Assembly (NCBI RefSeq): GCF_003991195.1
Contig: NZ_RCWL01000003.1
Location: 372,001-436,000 of the forward strand
DNA length: 64,000 bases
Direction: 5' to 3'
Source: Gynurincola endophyticus
GTDB taxonomy: Bacteria > Bacteroidota > Bacteroidia > Chitinophagales > Chitinophagaceae
Numbering within the stretch: the stretch's first letter is position 1; each line of letters opens with the position of its first letter. Position numbers and translations under genes: made by a program. Positions 17,300 through 26,183 of the stretch are shown piece after piece. Below the pieces are notes generated by a model. That model was not told where the DNA came from. It ran no database searches and saw only the letters and a list, made by a program, of their open reading frames with translations.

Positions 17300-18169
17300 C
17301 TAAGAATAGATTATCCAGCAAAATAACCAAACAAATGGTGTGGCAAAAATAAGAGAATCAAACCTGTCTAAAAAACCACCGTGCCCTGGCATCATATTAC
17401 CGCTGTCTTTTACATTAGCCATTCGTTTAAGCTTGCTTTCGAACAGGTCGCCCAGTGTACCGGCTATAGCAGCAATAGTGGCAATGATGCCCATTTCTAT
17501 GTAATCCATTTGTAAAAAATAAGCAATAGTACCTACCGTGAGTATTGCTAAGATGGCCCCTCCGGCAGTTCCTTCCCAGGTTTTTTTCGGAGAAATGGGT
17601 GAAAATGGTGTTTTTCCGATTAATGACCCCACTATATAAGCCATTGTATCATTAATCCAGATAGAAGCAATCAATACCAATGGTAAGATTCCGATGCGCA
17701 GATTTCCTTCTTCAAAGATGGTAACCGGTAAATGATAGATGTAAACCATAAAACCGATACTTAGCGAAATATAGACTAACCCGCCCAGTGAGTATAAGGT
17801 ATTTTTAGGCTGAATATGTCTTGATAACAACAGTTCGATAATTGGTAATATAAATAGCAGAATCAATGCTCCCCACCAACCGATAGCACTGATAGAAAGC
17901 TGTTGTGACTGCAATTGAGACGGCACGAAAAACAACATGATAAACCAACCCAGAAAAATTACTCCGTAACGGTGTGCGGGATGAATCTTCTTATATTCCG
18001 GGTCAATTTTTACAATTAATGACTGATACTCTTTCCAGCACCCGAAATGAATGATTGAAAAGAGTAAAATAAACGAATAGAAATTCCAGCACAACCCGAT
18101 TGCCATTACAATCACAAAAACGATTGCCGATAATGTACGGGTTTTTAAGGTATTTAGATTTAAAGCCAT
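17300..18169 (-). CDS. cdsA: phosphatidate cytidylyltransferase
   Basis: A 289-residue polytopic enzyme (about eight membrane segments) making CDP-diacylglycerol from phosphatidate and CTP. The family signature at the C-terminal side is clear: SPKKTWEGTAGG, then DLFESKLKRMANVKDSGNM followed by PGHGGFLDRFDSL. It starts 8 nt after the upstream CPBP protease gene and precedes psd by 49 nt, forming a phospholipid operon. Confidence 0.95.
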   Translation of the reverse strand: MALNLNTLKTRTLSAIVFVIVMAIGLCWNFYSFILLFSIIHFGCWKEYQSLIVKIDPEYKKIHPAHRYGVIFLGWFIMLFFVPSQLQSQQLSISAIGWWGALILLFILPIIELLLSRHIQPKNTLYSLGGLVYISLSIGFMVYIYHLPVTIFEEGNLRIGILPLVLIASIWINDTMAYIVGSLIGKTPFSPISPKKTWEGTAGGAILAILTVGTIAYFLQMDYIEMGIIATIAAIAGTLGDLFESKLKRMANVKDSGNMMPGHGGFLDRFDSLIFATPFVWLFCWIIYS

Positions 18170-18177
18170 ATCCGGTT

Positions 18178-19038
18178 TTATTCTGGTAAAGGTTCTAACT
18201 GAGCCTTCGATTTTGATTTAAACAGATAAAGAATGTAAGTAATAATAATGGCGCTGATCAGTGCAGCAAGAATAGGTACTTCAGGGTTTTTATCACCGAG
18301 GTCCGGATAATAAGAGGCAGCTACTACCTGTATTCCATTGTACACAAAGTGTGCAAATATGGGAACCCACAAGCTTCCGCTATACCAATAAAAAGCACCT
18401 AATAACACTCCCAGGAAAAAACGTGGTAAGAATCCTGCAAATTGTAAGTGAAGGGCAGAAAATATGATGGCAGAAATGATAATACCTGCCCAGGGATTTC
18501 TGGTCAGTTGTATTAATACTCTTTGCATAGCGCCTCTGAACAAAATTTCTTCTGCTATGGAAGGCACCAATGCCAATACAAAAAGATTGAACAACAGATC
18601 AAATGCATTTTCTGTATGAAGAAAAGCTTTGACTTGTGAATTAGTGGCTTCTTCCATTTGAAGAAACTTCTCAGGTAAAGGAATCATTTCATTGAGGTGA
18701 CCTAACCAAAATACAAGCGGGGCACTCACCAGAATACAAACGCCCGCCAGCGGTAAAAAACTGCTATGCTGAGGTTTTTTTAACCCTAAAAATTTTAGAT
18801 GGCCGTAATGCACGGTAAAAACAGAAAATAGAAAAGCCGGAATGATAAAAAAAGCAACAGATGAGAAAACCTGCAACCATTTAGCCTTAGTAATCATTTC
18901 TTTAGAGGTTAAATCAATCCCTCCCAGCTGATCTGCCTGAAATGTTGAGCTCAGAACCAGAAATAACTGCGGAGAAAGAATAATAAACAAAACCGCCAAT
19001 TGCTTCAAGGGAGAAACGATTTTATATTGCGAGATCAT
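18178..19038 (-). CDS. CPBP-family intramembrane glutamic endopeptidase
   Basis: A 286-residue membrane protein with about eight hydrophobic segments and the CPBP (Abi) motifs: IAEEILFRGAMQ (EExxxR, about residues 161-172), FSALHLQF (FxxxH) and PIFAHFVYNG (HxxxN). CPBP proteases are relatives of Rce1 and cleave in the membrane; the substrate is unknown. First gene of the cluster with cdsA and psd, a conserved Bacteroidota arrangement. Confidence 0.88.
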   Translation of the reverse strand: MISQYKIVSPLKQLAVLFIILSPQLFLVLSSTFQADQLGGIDLTSKEMITKAKWLQVFSSVAFFIIPAFLFSVFTVHYGHLKFLGLKKPQHSSFLPLAGVCILVSAPLVFWLGHLNEMIPLPEKFLQMEEATNSQVKAFLHTENAFDLLFNLFVLALVPSIAEEILFRGAMQRVLIQLTRNPWAGIIISAIIFSALHLQFAGFLPRFFLGVLLGAFYWYSGSLWVPIFAHFVYNGIQVVAASYYPDLGDKNPEVPILAALISAIIITYILYLFKSKSKAQLEPLPE

Positions 19039-19145
19039 ATTCTGTATGTGAATGATTTAATGCGTAATTTTGTGTTTGTGTTGTGTCTGCAAGATACACA
19101 TTATTTTAAGGGTGAGTAGCCCGTTTATATAATCGTGATAAGAGA

Positions 19146-20183
19146 ATGGTTCAAATTGGAAACATAGAATTACCTGATTTTCCGCTTTTACTGGCTCCGA
19201 TGGAAGACGTCAGTGATCCGCCCTTCAGATATGTTTGTAAACAGGAAGGTGCTGATCTCATGTACAGTGAGTTTATTTCCAGCGAAGGACTGATCAGAGA
19301 CGCCATTAAAAGTCGTCAGAAATTAGATTTCTCCGAGTTTGAACGCCCTTTCGGTATACAGATTTTCGGTGGAGATGAAGAAGCTATGGCATTGAGTGCC
19401 AGAATTGTAGATACGGTTCAGCCCGATCTGGTAGATATCAACTTTGGCTGCCCGGTTAAAAAGGTCGTTTCTAAAGGTGCCGGTGCCGCAGTGCTGAAAG
19501 ATATAGACCTGATGGTGAAGTTAACAGAAGCGGTGGTAAAATCAACTTCTCTGCCGGTTACGGTAAAAACCAGGCTCGGTTGGGATGACCAGAATAAAAA
19601 TATTCTGGAAGTAGCCGAACGATTACAGGATGTTGGTATTGCAGCACTTTCGATTCACGGACGAACCCGGGCTCAATTGTATAAAGGAGAAGCCGACTGG
19701 ACCCTGATCGGCGAAGTAAAAAATAATCCACGTATCAATATTCCTATTTTTGGCAATGGAGATATTGATTCTCCGCAGAAAGCACTGGAATACAAAAACA
19801 AATATGGTGTTGATGGCATCATGATTGGAAGGGCAGCAATTGGTTATCCCTGGATTTTCAGAGAAATCAAGGCTTTCGTAAAACAGGGCATTCTTTTGCC
19901 GTTTCCTACCGTTGAAGAACGTGTGGAAATCTGTAAAACTCATGTTCAGAAATCTGTTGAATGGAAAGGTGAAACATTGGGCATTCTGGAAATGCGCCGC
20001 CATTATACCAATTATTTAAAAGGTCTTTCACATATCAAAGAATATCGTACTAAACTGGTAACCGTTAAAACGCTGGTAGAAGTATTAGAAATACTGGAAG
20101 AAGTAAAAGAAAAATACAAGGATGTTGTGGTAGAAAGATCTTATGCCGGTTTTTCAGGCGACCAGATAAATGCTTGCGGATAA
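19146..20183 (+). CDS. dusB: tRNA-dihydrouridine synthase
   Basis: A 345-residue FMN enzyme reducing uridine in tRNA. LLAPMEDVSDPPFR, DINFGCPVKKVVSKGAGAAVL (catalytic cysteine in GCP), VKTRLGW, IHGRTRAQLYKG and GRAAIGYPWIF are classical Dus motifs in order. DusB is the usual Bacteroidota form; the exact tRNA position is by family inference. It is transcribed divergently from the CPBP gene, and an M28 peptidase follows 16 nt downstream. Confidence 0.93.
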   Translation: MVQIGNIELPDFPLLLAPMEDVSDPPFRYVCKQEGADLMYSEFISSEGLIRDAIKSRQKLDFSEFERPFGIQIFGGDEEAMALSARIVDTVQPDLVDINFGCPVKKVVSKGAGAAVLKDIDLMVKLTEAVVKSTSLPVTVKTRLGWDDQNKNILEVAERLQDVGIAALSIHGRTRAQLYKGEADWTLIGEVKNNPRINIPIFGNGDIDSPQKALEYKNKYGVDGIMIGRAAIGYPWIFREIKAFVKQGILLPFPTVEERVEICKTHVQKSVEWKGETLGILEMRRHYTNYLKGLSHIKEYRTKLVTVKTLVEVLEILEEVKEKYKDVVVERSYAGFSGDQINACG

Positions 20184-20199
20184 AAAACAAAACTAATAT

Positions 20200-21162
20200 A
20201 TGAAATCAGGAAAACTGTCTGTTTATGTACTAATAATTGCTTTAGTCAGTGTATTTGCAGCTTGCTCATCAACTAAAAAAGCGGGTTCCACTCCAAAGCT
20301 ACAAGCCGTAGATGAAACTACTTTAATGAGTCACCTGCAGTACTTGTCGTCTGACGAATTTAAAGGCCGCCTCGTAGGTTCTCCGGAAAGCGAAAAAGCA
20401 CAGGAATTTTTAATTCAGCAATTACAGTCTTTTGGTGTAAAACCATTGTTAGCTGCGTATCGTCAACCGTTCACGATGAACAGACGTAACGATACTGTAA
20501 ATAAAATTAACGCCAATAATGTGATCGGTTTAATTCCGGGAAAGAAATACAAAGATAAATACATTGTTCTTTCTGCTCACTACGATCATATCGGCGAACG
20601 TAACGGATTAATTTTTAATGGTACTGATGATAATGCCAGCGGAACCAGCGCATTAATCCAGTTTGCAAAATACTTTCAGAAAAATCAACCAGATCATAAC
20701 ATTGTAATTGCATTTTTTGATGCGGAAGAGTCAGGGTTGAGAGGTGCCAGACATTTTGTTGCCAACCTGCCGGTGGCAAAAGAACAAATCATTTTAAATG
20801 TAAATATGGATATGATCAGCCGCGATGATAACAATGACTTGTATGCTTGCGGAACGTTTCAACATCCTTTTCTGAAAACTTATATTGATCCCGTAATAGC
20901 TATTGCGCCAATCAGTATTAAATACGGATATGATGATCCATCAAACGGAGGAAGAAACGACTGGACCAGCTTATCTGATCAGGGGGCTTTCAAACAGGTA
21001 GGTATTCCGTTTATTTATTTTGGTGTAGAAGATCATGCTGATTATCACAAAGCAACCGATACGTTTGAGAAAGTAAAGAAAGAGTTTTATGTAGGAGCTG
21101 TCAGATCGATTCTGAGTTTTGTACAGTTGTTCGATAAAACATTCAAACCAACGAATTCATAA
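20200..21162 (+). CDS. M28-family metallopeptidase, lipoprotein
   Basis: A 320-residue predicted lipoprotein (VFAACSS lipobox, cysteine at about residue 22). The peptidase domain shows all M28 zinc positions: LSAHYDHIG, TDDNASGTSAL (bridging Asp), FFDAEESGLRGARHF (catalytic Glu-Glu), NMDMISRDD and the C-terminal EDHADYHKATDT. Such enzymes act as aminopeptidases outside the cytoplasm. The gene follows dusB closely and ends at a clean bidirectional terminator. Confidence 0.92.
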   Translation: MKSGKLSVYVLIIALVSVFAACSSTKKAGSTPKLQAVDETTLMSHLQYLSSDEFKGRLVGSPESEKAQEFLIQQLQSFGVKPLLAAYRQPFTMNRRNDTVNKINANNVIGLIPGKKYKDKYIVLSAHYDHIGERNGLIFNGTDDNASGTSALIQFAKYFQKNQPDHNIVIAFFDAEESGLRGARHFVANLPVAKEQIILNVNMDMISRDDNNDLYACGTFQHPFLKTYIDPVIAIAPISIKYGYDDPSNGGRNDWTSLSDQGAFKQVGIPFIYFGVEDHADYHKATDTFEKVKKEFYVGAVRSILSFVQLFDKTFKPTNS

Positions 21163-21167
21163 CTAAA

Positions 21168-21196
21168 AAACGTCTCCAACCGGAGACGTTTTTTTA
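21168..21196. terminator. bidirectional terminator after the M28 peptidase gene
   Basis: Stem AAACGTCTCC (21168-21177) / GGAGACGTTT, loop AACC, T run on plus and A run on the left for the minus strand. Confidence 0.9.
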
Positions 21197-21215
21197 TTTG
21201 CGGATAGAAAAACTC

Positions 21216-21719
21216 TTATCCAAATAATTTGGTCATAATTGATTCGAAATCGAATTTTAGTTTCGTAATTAATAAGCTGCATACAAATAGTCCTAAAACG
21301 GCTCCGTATACCCATTGTACCGGTGCATATTTTTTCTGACGTATTCTCAGAAACATAATATAAACAATCCCGACCATCATTAAAACCACGATGCCTGATC
21401 TGACAAGGCCATTTGCCCAGATAACATTAATTACTTTTTCTACAAAAGGATATCCTGCTTCACGGCTTTTGGTAAAAGATTCGTCAAACTCATTTAACAA
21501 TGCCATTGCCTTCACTTTCATCAGTAATGCAAACAGATTATAGGCTCCACCCACAAAAACAAAAACAGCCAGCGGTTTTCTGAAATTATGCTTTTTTCTA
21601 TGATGACGGAGTATGCTGAATCCTATGATAACAAGGATCAGCCAAACAACCTGAGTAGTTAAAACGGTATTGGTAAATTGTTTCTTTAGTTCAAGTATAA
21701 GCTCGGTATAGTTGATCAT
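21216..21719 (-). CDS. membrane protein of unknown function, four TM segments
   Basis: A 167-residue polytopic protein. Hydrophobic segments are at about residues 22-40, 50-68, 108-128 and 136-154, with a charged loop (ESFTKSREAGYPFVEK) between the second and third. I recognise no family. It follows the peroxidase gene by 2 nt on the same strand and belongs to a run glycerate kinase - aldehyde dehydrogenase - peroxidase - this gene, so it may take part in the same unit; its function is not evident. Confidence 0.7.
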   Translation of the reverse strand: MINYTELILELKKQFTNTVLTTQVVWLILVIIGFSILRHHRKKHNFRKPLAVFVFVGGAYNLFALLMKVKAMALLNEFDESFTKSREAGYPFVEKVINVIWANGLVRSGIVVLMMVGIVYIMFLRIRQKKYAPVQWVYGAVLGLFVCSLLITKLKFDFESIMTKLFG

Positions 21720-21721
21720 CT

Positions 21722-22306
21722 TTAACTCTTTAATGCTGCTAATATTTCTTCACTTAAAGGGGCTGTGGTAGGAGGAAAATAGTTTGCCAAATAGCCATTT
21801 TCATCTACCAGGTATTTAGAAAAGTTCCACACAGGAGCCTGATCATTCCAGCCGTTTTTAGCCGGTGTTGTTAACCATTCAAAAACTTTGTTTTGAGAAG
21901 GATGTTTAACAACGATTGACTTTGCCGCCAAAGGAAATTTTACACCGTAATTCATTTTACAAAATGCTGCAATATCGGAGTCGGTGCCCTTCTCCTGCTC
22001 CTTAAAATCGTTTGCAGGAAAGCCTATAATCGTCAATGTATCGGCAAATGCTTCGCTTAGTTTCTGTAAATCTTCATATTGTGCAGTAAATCCACAATCG
22101 GAAGCAGTGTTCACCAGTAAAATCTTTTTCCCTTTGAATACAGATAATGCCAATGATTGCTGATTGTTTAAAATAATATTCAGGTCATAAATACTTTCAG
22201 GCGGAGCTGTATGTGAGACATTACTTAAAACTCCGTCAAATTTTGCTTTACCGGCTTTCATAATCACCGGATAAAGCCATTTTTTTATTTTTTGCGCGAT
22301 CTTCAT
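21722..22306 (-). CDS. glutathione peroxidase-family thiol peroxidase
   Basis: A 194-residue thioredoxin-fold peroxidase. Peroxidatic Cys71 lies in NTASDCGFTAQYEDLQ; the Trp-Asn pair appears as VWNFSKYLV. The usual FPCNQF segment reads FPANDF, so the Gln of the classical tetrad is replaced by Asp and the resolving cysteine there is missing; another cysteine (AFCKMNYG) follows. A basic N-terminal extension of about 35 residues precedes the core. It probably reduces hydroperoxides using thioredoxin. It starts 1 nt after the aldehyde dehydrogenase stop. Confidence 0.87.
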   Translation of the reverse strand: MKIAQKIKKWLYPVIMKAGKAKFDGVLSNVSHTAPPESIYDLNIILNNQQSLALSVFKGKKILLVNTASDCGFTAQYEDLQKLSEAFADTLTIIGFPANDFKEQEKGTDSDIAAFCKMNYGVKFPLAAKSIVVKHPSQNKVFEWLTTPAKNGWNDQAPVWNFSKYLVDENGYLANYFPPTTAPLSEEILAALKS

Positions 22307-22307
22307 T

Positions 22308-23681
22308 TTACTTAATTAATAGTTTGAATAAGTTGAGTTTTCCTTCGTACGGAGGGTACTTCAGTACAGGGTCAAACCAACCCGGTGTATTTAATACGCC
22401 TTTATAATGCGAAAATACTTCAAAACTTTTTTCTCCGTGATAACTTCCTATTCCACTATGCCCACGTCCTCCAAAAGGGATATTCGGATTGGTTAAATGC
22501 CAGGCAACATTGTTAATACAAGCTCCGCCCGAAGCTACTTTGTTTAACCAGAATTGTTGGTTAGAGACAGACTCACTGAAAATATAAAAAGCCAACGGGT
22601 TAGGGTTTTGCGCAATGACTTCAAGTGCAGAACGCTTTTCTCTGAATGGAATAATGGGTAATAAGGGGCCGAATATCTCCTCCTGCATAATCGGCGACTT
22701 CATGGATACATTCGTCAGAAGAGTAGGAGAAATGTATTTGTCTGCTCTGTCAGTTACTCCACCATATAACACTTTGCCTTCCTGTAAATAACCTGCTATA
22801 CGATCGAATTGTTTATGGTTGATAATACGCCCGAAATCTTTACTGTTAAATGCGTTTTTGCCAAAAAATTTATCAATTTTTTTAATCAGTAACCGGATAA
22901 ACTCATCCATCACAGATTCGTGTACCAACAAATAATCTGGCGTTACGCACATTTGCCCGGCATTAGAAAATTTGGTAGCGGCAATTCTGTTGGCAGCAAC
23001 TTTTATATTAGCGTCTGCATCGATAACGCAAGGACTTTTACCGCCGAGTTCCAGAGTTACGGGCGTAAGTTGTTGTGCGGCCAGCTGATAAATAGTTTTA
23101 CCTACCGGTGTTGATCCTGTATAGAAGATATGGTCAAACTGAAAGTTTTCAATCATTGGTGGAATAACCGCAGCACCTTCACCTTCTACCCAAAGAATAT
23201 ATTCCGGTTCAAAATGATTGACAATGATATTACGCATCGCTTCACTGGTAGCAGGTGCCAGTTCGCTGGGTTTTAATATAATACAGTTTCCGGCTGCCAT
23301 TGCGCCGATTAATGGAGTGAACAATAACTGAAAAGGATAGTTCCAGGGAGAGATGATTAATACCACACCGAGCGGTTCGGGTTGAATAAAACTTTTAGAT
23401 GGGAAATTGAGCAGATTTGTTTTTAGCTTTTTGGGTTTCATCCACTTTTTTAAGTGCTTTATGGTGAGGCTAAGTTCATGTAATGTAAACCCTATTTCAG
23501 TGGCCCATGCTTCGGCTGCATTTTTACGTAAATCGTTGTGCAAAGCTTTCATTAAGGAGGCTTCGTTTTCTTCAATTAACCGGTGAAGTTTTTTTAATTG
23601 CTGAATACGAAAACTAAAAGGCTTTGTGCTTCCTGTTTCATAATATTTTCTGACTTCGTATAATGCGCTCAATGTTTCCAT
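22308..23681 (-). CDS. aldehyde dehydrogenase, ALDH3-like
   Basis: A 457-residue NAD(P)-dependent aldehyde dehydrogenase of the short class-3 type. ISPWNYPFQLLFTPLIGA, FTGSTPVGK (cofactor loop), LELGGKSPCVID (general-base Glu) and NAGQMCVTPDYLL (catalytic Cys) appear in order, with EEIFGPLLPI and NPNIPFGGRGHSGIG near the end. Such enzymes oxidise medium or long-chain aldehydes, including lipid peroxidation products, which fits the peroxidase next door. Its start overlaps the glycerate kinase stop by 13 nt. Confidence 0.93.
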   Translation of the reverse strand: METLSALYEVRKYYETGSTKPFSFRIQQLKKLHRLIEENEASLMKALHNDLRKNAAEAWATEIGFTLHELSLTIKHLKKWMKPKKLKTNLLNFPSKSFIQPEPLGVVLIISPWNYPFQLLFTPLIGAMAAGNCIILKPSELAPATSEAMRNIIVNHFEPEYILWVEGEGAAVIPPMIENFQFDHIFYTGSTPVGKTIYQLAAQQLTPVTLELGGKSPCVIDADANIKVAANRIAATKFSNAGQMCVTPDYLLVHESVMDEFIRLLIKKIDKFFGKNAFNSKDFGRIINHKQFDRIAGYLQEGKVLYGGVTDRADKYISPTLLTNVSMKSPIMQEEIFGPLLPIIPFREKRSALEVIAQNPNPLAFYIFSESVSNQQFWLNKVASGGACINNVAWHLTNPNIPFGGRGHSGIGSYHGEKSFEVFSHYKGVLNTPGWFDPVLKYPPYEGKLNLFKLLIK

Positions 23682-24808
23682 AAATGGTCTTTTAAATCGT
23701 TCGCTATTCGTTTGGCCAGTTCTGTTAGAAAGTGTGGCGTTTGCGAAAAGTCATTTCCGTTCTTAAAGTTACTTATAATATCGTAGGCGCTGTAAAAAGG
23801 ACTGTTATCAATATTAAAATCTTCTTGAATAACACCTGCAACTACTACCGTTTTTATATTAAAATGTTGTGCCTTTCGGGCTATTGCATACGGACCTTTA
23901 CCCTCAAGCGTTTGATTATCAAGTTTTCCTTCGCCTGTTATTAATATTTGAAATTCGGGCATTTGCTTATCTAACCCGGTATAGGTATAAAAAGTCTCAA
24001 AACCGTCTACTAATTGGGCATTGAATAAGGTTTTCATGCCTGCCGCTACTCCACCCGCAGCTCCGCCTTTTTCTATTCCGGCAATACTTTCGTAGCCATA
24101 GTATTCAAGTAAAGAGTTATATTTTTTAAAACTTCTGATCAGCAAATTTTGCATACCTGTGTCGGCCCCTTTTTGAGGGCCATAAACTTCAATGGCATTT
24201 TGTGCTCCAAGAAAAGTTGTATTTACGTCACATAATACTTTCAGTGAACAGTTTTGTAATTGTTTATCTGCACCGCTTTTATCTATTTCTGCGAGATGAA
24301 TCAAGTCTACCGGTGTACTGATTTCATTTCCGCGGTGATCAATGAATTTTACACCCAATGCCTGAGCAATGCCAATACCTCCGTCGATTGTAGCACTGCC
24401 CCCCACGCAAAGTAAAATTTCTTTGGCTTTTTTTTGCAGTGCAGCTTTGATGAGTTGGCCGGTGCCGTAAGTGGTCAGGTGGAGCGGATCTTTCTGGTCA
24501 TCGGTAATCTTGTGTAAACCGTTCGCCGCAGACAGATCTATAATGGCGAGCTCCTCTTCAGCACACCAACCCCATTCTACCAGCTCGATTACACCCAATA
24601 AGTTTTCGACCGGTGTTTTAATCAATGTTGCTTTTAGGACTGCTGCTAATAAACTGCCGGTACCGGTACCACCGTCACCAATCGGAAAACTGCGGAGCAA
24701 GCCTTTCCATTCAGCTTGTTCAAATCCGAGTTGGATTGCTTTTGCAGCTTCTGGTGCAGATAAGGAGTGTTTAAAGGCGTTAGGAGCGATTAATACATTG
24801 GTATTCAT
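23669..24808 (-). CDS. glycerate kinase
   Basis: A 379-residue kinase of the GarK/GlxK family phosphorylating glycerate. It begins MNTNVLIAPNAFKHSLSAPEAAKAIQLG, the family's N-terminal signature, then FPIGDGGTGTG, LCVGGSATIDGGIGIAQALG, GGAAGGVAAGMKTLF and LITGEGKLDNQTLEGKGP. The start is ATG 24808; the open frame extends 55 codons further but that stretch is repeat-derived intergenic DNA with no homology-like features. It overlaps the aldehyde dehydrogenase gene, suggesting one transcript for aldehyde/glycerate metabolism. Confidence 0.93.
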   Translation of the reverse strand: MNTNVLIAPNAFKHSLSAPEAAKAIQLGFEQAEWKGLLRSFPIGDGGTGTGSLLAAVLKATLIKTPVENLLGVIELVEWGWCAEEELAIIDLSAANGLHKITDDQKDPLHLTTYGTGQLIKAALQKKAKEILLCVGGSATIDGGIGIAQALGVKFIDHRGNEISTPVDLIHLAEIDKSGADKQLQNCSLKVLCDVNTTFLGAQNAIEVYGPQKGADTGMQNLLIRSFKKYNSLLEYYGYESIAGIEKGGAAGGVAAGMKTLFNAQLVDGFETFYTYTGLDKQMPEFQILITGEGKLDNQTLEGKGPYAIARKAQHFNIKTVVVAGVIQEDFNIDNSPFYSAYDIISNFKNGNDFSQTPHFLTELAKRIANDLKDHLWKH

Positions 24809-24870
24809 GAATGACAGGTGTATCCTAATAAGATACGAAAAAACGCGGAAATCTCCAAATATAAGGGAGA

Positions 24871-25017
24871 GGGGAGAGTGGAAAATTGAGAATGAAGAAT
24901 TAAGAATGAAGGGTTCTTTATTTCTCCTGTGTTTAGCAGGTAAAATTATCCCGCAAATCATGCGCTGAATCAATCATTTGAATTGCAATAATACTTACAG
25001 CGTGATCTGCGGGATAA
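24871..25017. repeat. AT-rich intergenic repeat followed by a large imperfect stem-loop
   Basis: At 24871-24913 lies a GAATTAAGAATGAAG-type repeat resembling those at 4234, 52406 and 61699. It is followed by an imperfect inverted repeat, 24946-24966 against 24998-25017 (TTATCCCGCA...GCGCTG / CAGCG...TGCGGGATAA), enclosing 31 nt. The structure sits between pheS (ending at 25036) and glycerate kinase, both on the minus strand, and has no T run; no gene is seen in the 227-bp gap. Confidence 0.55.
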
Positions 25018-25035
25018 CTTAATTTCTTAAATACC

Positions 25036-26070
25036 CTATGTATTACTCGTAAACTGTCGTAGAAAACGAACATCATTTTCACTGAACAAACGGATATCGT
25101 TGATACCGTATTTCAACATTGCCGGTCTTTCAATACCCATTCCGAATGCAAATCCGGTATACTTATTCGAATCTATACCGCAATTTTCAAGCACTTTAGG
25201 GTGTATCATTCCACAACCCAGAATTTCCAACCAACCGGTTCTTTTACAAACAGCACAACCTTCACCATGGCAAATCTGGCATTGTACATCCATTTCTGCA
25301 CTGGGTTCAGTGAATGGGAAGAAGCTCGGGCGGAAACGGATTTTGATGTTTTTACCATACATCTCCTGTACAAAGAAGTAAAGAGTTTGTTTTAAGTCGG
25401 CAAAAGAAACATTCTCGTCAACGTATAAACCTTCAATTTGATGGAAGAAGCAATGTGAACGTGCACTAACGGTTTCGTTACGATATACTCTGCCGGGGCA
25501 AATGATACGAATCGGTAAAGACTGCGTCTCCATTGCTCTGGTTTGTGTATTGGATGTATGTGTTCTGAGTAACCAATCCGGATTACGTTGGATATAAAAT
25601 GTATCCTGCATATCACGCGCCGGGTGGTGCTCTGGTAAATTTAAAGCAGTGAAATTATGCCAATCGTCCTCAATTTCAGGGCCTTCGGCCACTGAAAACC
25701 CTAATCTTTGGTAAATACTGATCACATGATCGAGAAAATGGTTGATTGGGTGGCGGGTACCTAAAGGAATGGCATCGCCAGGAAGGGTTAAGTCAACGGT
25801 GGAAGCAGCTCCCATACCAGGATTTTCCTCTAATTTTTCCTTCCAGGCAGCATATTTGTTTTCAGCAATTTGTTTGAATTCGTTCAGAATTTGCCCAAAC
25901 TCTTTTTTCTTATCTGCGGGAACGCTTTTCATCTCTCCGAAAATAGACTTCACCAATCCCTTTGCACTAAGATATTTGAGACGATAGGCTTCCAGCGCAT
26001 CTGCCCCTTCTTCTGCGGTTTTTTCAATATCCGCTTTCAAAGCGGCAATCTGTTGTAACAATGCTTCCAT
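25036..26070 (-). CDS. pheS: phenylalanine-tRNA ligase alpha subunit
   Basis: A 344-residue class II synthetase subunit charging tRNA-Phe. It has an N-terminal coiled coil (1-95), then HPINHFLDHVISIYQRLGFSVAEGPEIE, motif 2 (PGRVYRNETVSARSHCFFHQIEGLYVDE) and motif 3 (GFAFGMGIERPAMLKYGI). Cysteines in CQICHGEGCAVCKRTGW form a zinc-knuckle-like insert common in Bacteroidota PheS. The start is ATG 26070 because the coiled coil begins there and a TATCTTTG promoter box sits only 4 nt upstream. pheT is not adjacent, which is usual in this phylum. Confidence 0.96.
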   Translation of the reverse strand: MEALLQQIAALKADIEKTAEEGADALEAYRLKYLSAKGLVKSIFGEMKSVPADKKKEFGQILNEFKQIAENKYAAWKEKLEENPGMGAASTVDLTLPGDAIPLGTRHPINHFLDHVISIYQRLGFSVAEGPEIEDDWHNFTALNLPEHHPARDMQDTFYIQRNPDWLLRTHTSNTQTRAMETQSLPIRIICPGRVYRNETVSARSHCFFHQIEGLYVDENVSFADLKQTLYFFVQEMYGKNIKIRFRPSFFPFTEPSAEMDVQCQICHGEGCAVCKRTGWLEILGCGMIHPKVLENCGIDSNKYTGFAFGMGIERPAMLKYGINDIRLFSENDVRFLRQFTSNT

Positions 26071-26074
26071 GGCG

Positions 26075-26105
26075 CAAAGATAATATAAGTTCTGAACCGA
26101 TTGAA
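26075..26105 (-). promoter_or_regulatory. promoter of pheS predicting a leaderless transcript
   Basis: On the minus strand: TTC (26105-26103, one mismatch to TTG), 20-nt spacer, TATCTTTG (26082-26075), 4 nt, then the pheS ATG. The transcription start should fall at or next to the start codon. Confidence 0.5.
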
Positions 26106-26183
26106 TGGAATTCAGGGTAAAAACCGTAATTTTTGATCCGGAAAATTTACCTTCAATTTTAATATTCACTTTATCTTGCAGCC

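Noticed and set aside
24809-24973. 55-codon N-terminal extension of glycerate kinase
   Set aside because: It translates intergenic repeat DNA, while the family N-terminus starts exactly at MNTNVLIAPNAF.
26071-26169. 33-codon N-terminal extension of PheS
   Set aside because: It runs through the TATCTTTG promoter box; the conserved coiled coil begins at ATG 26070.
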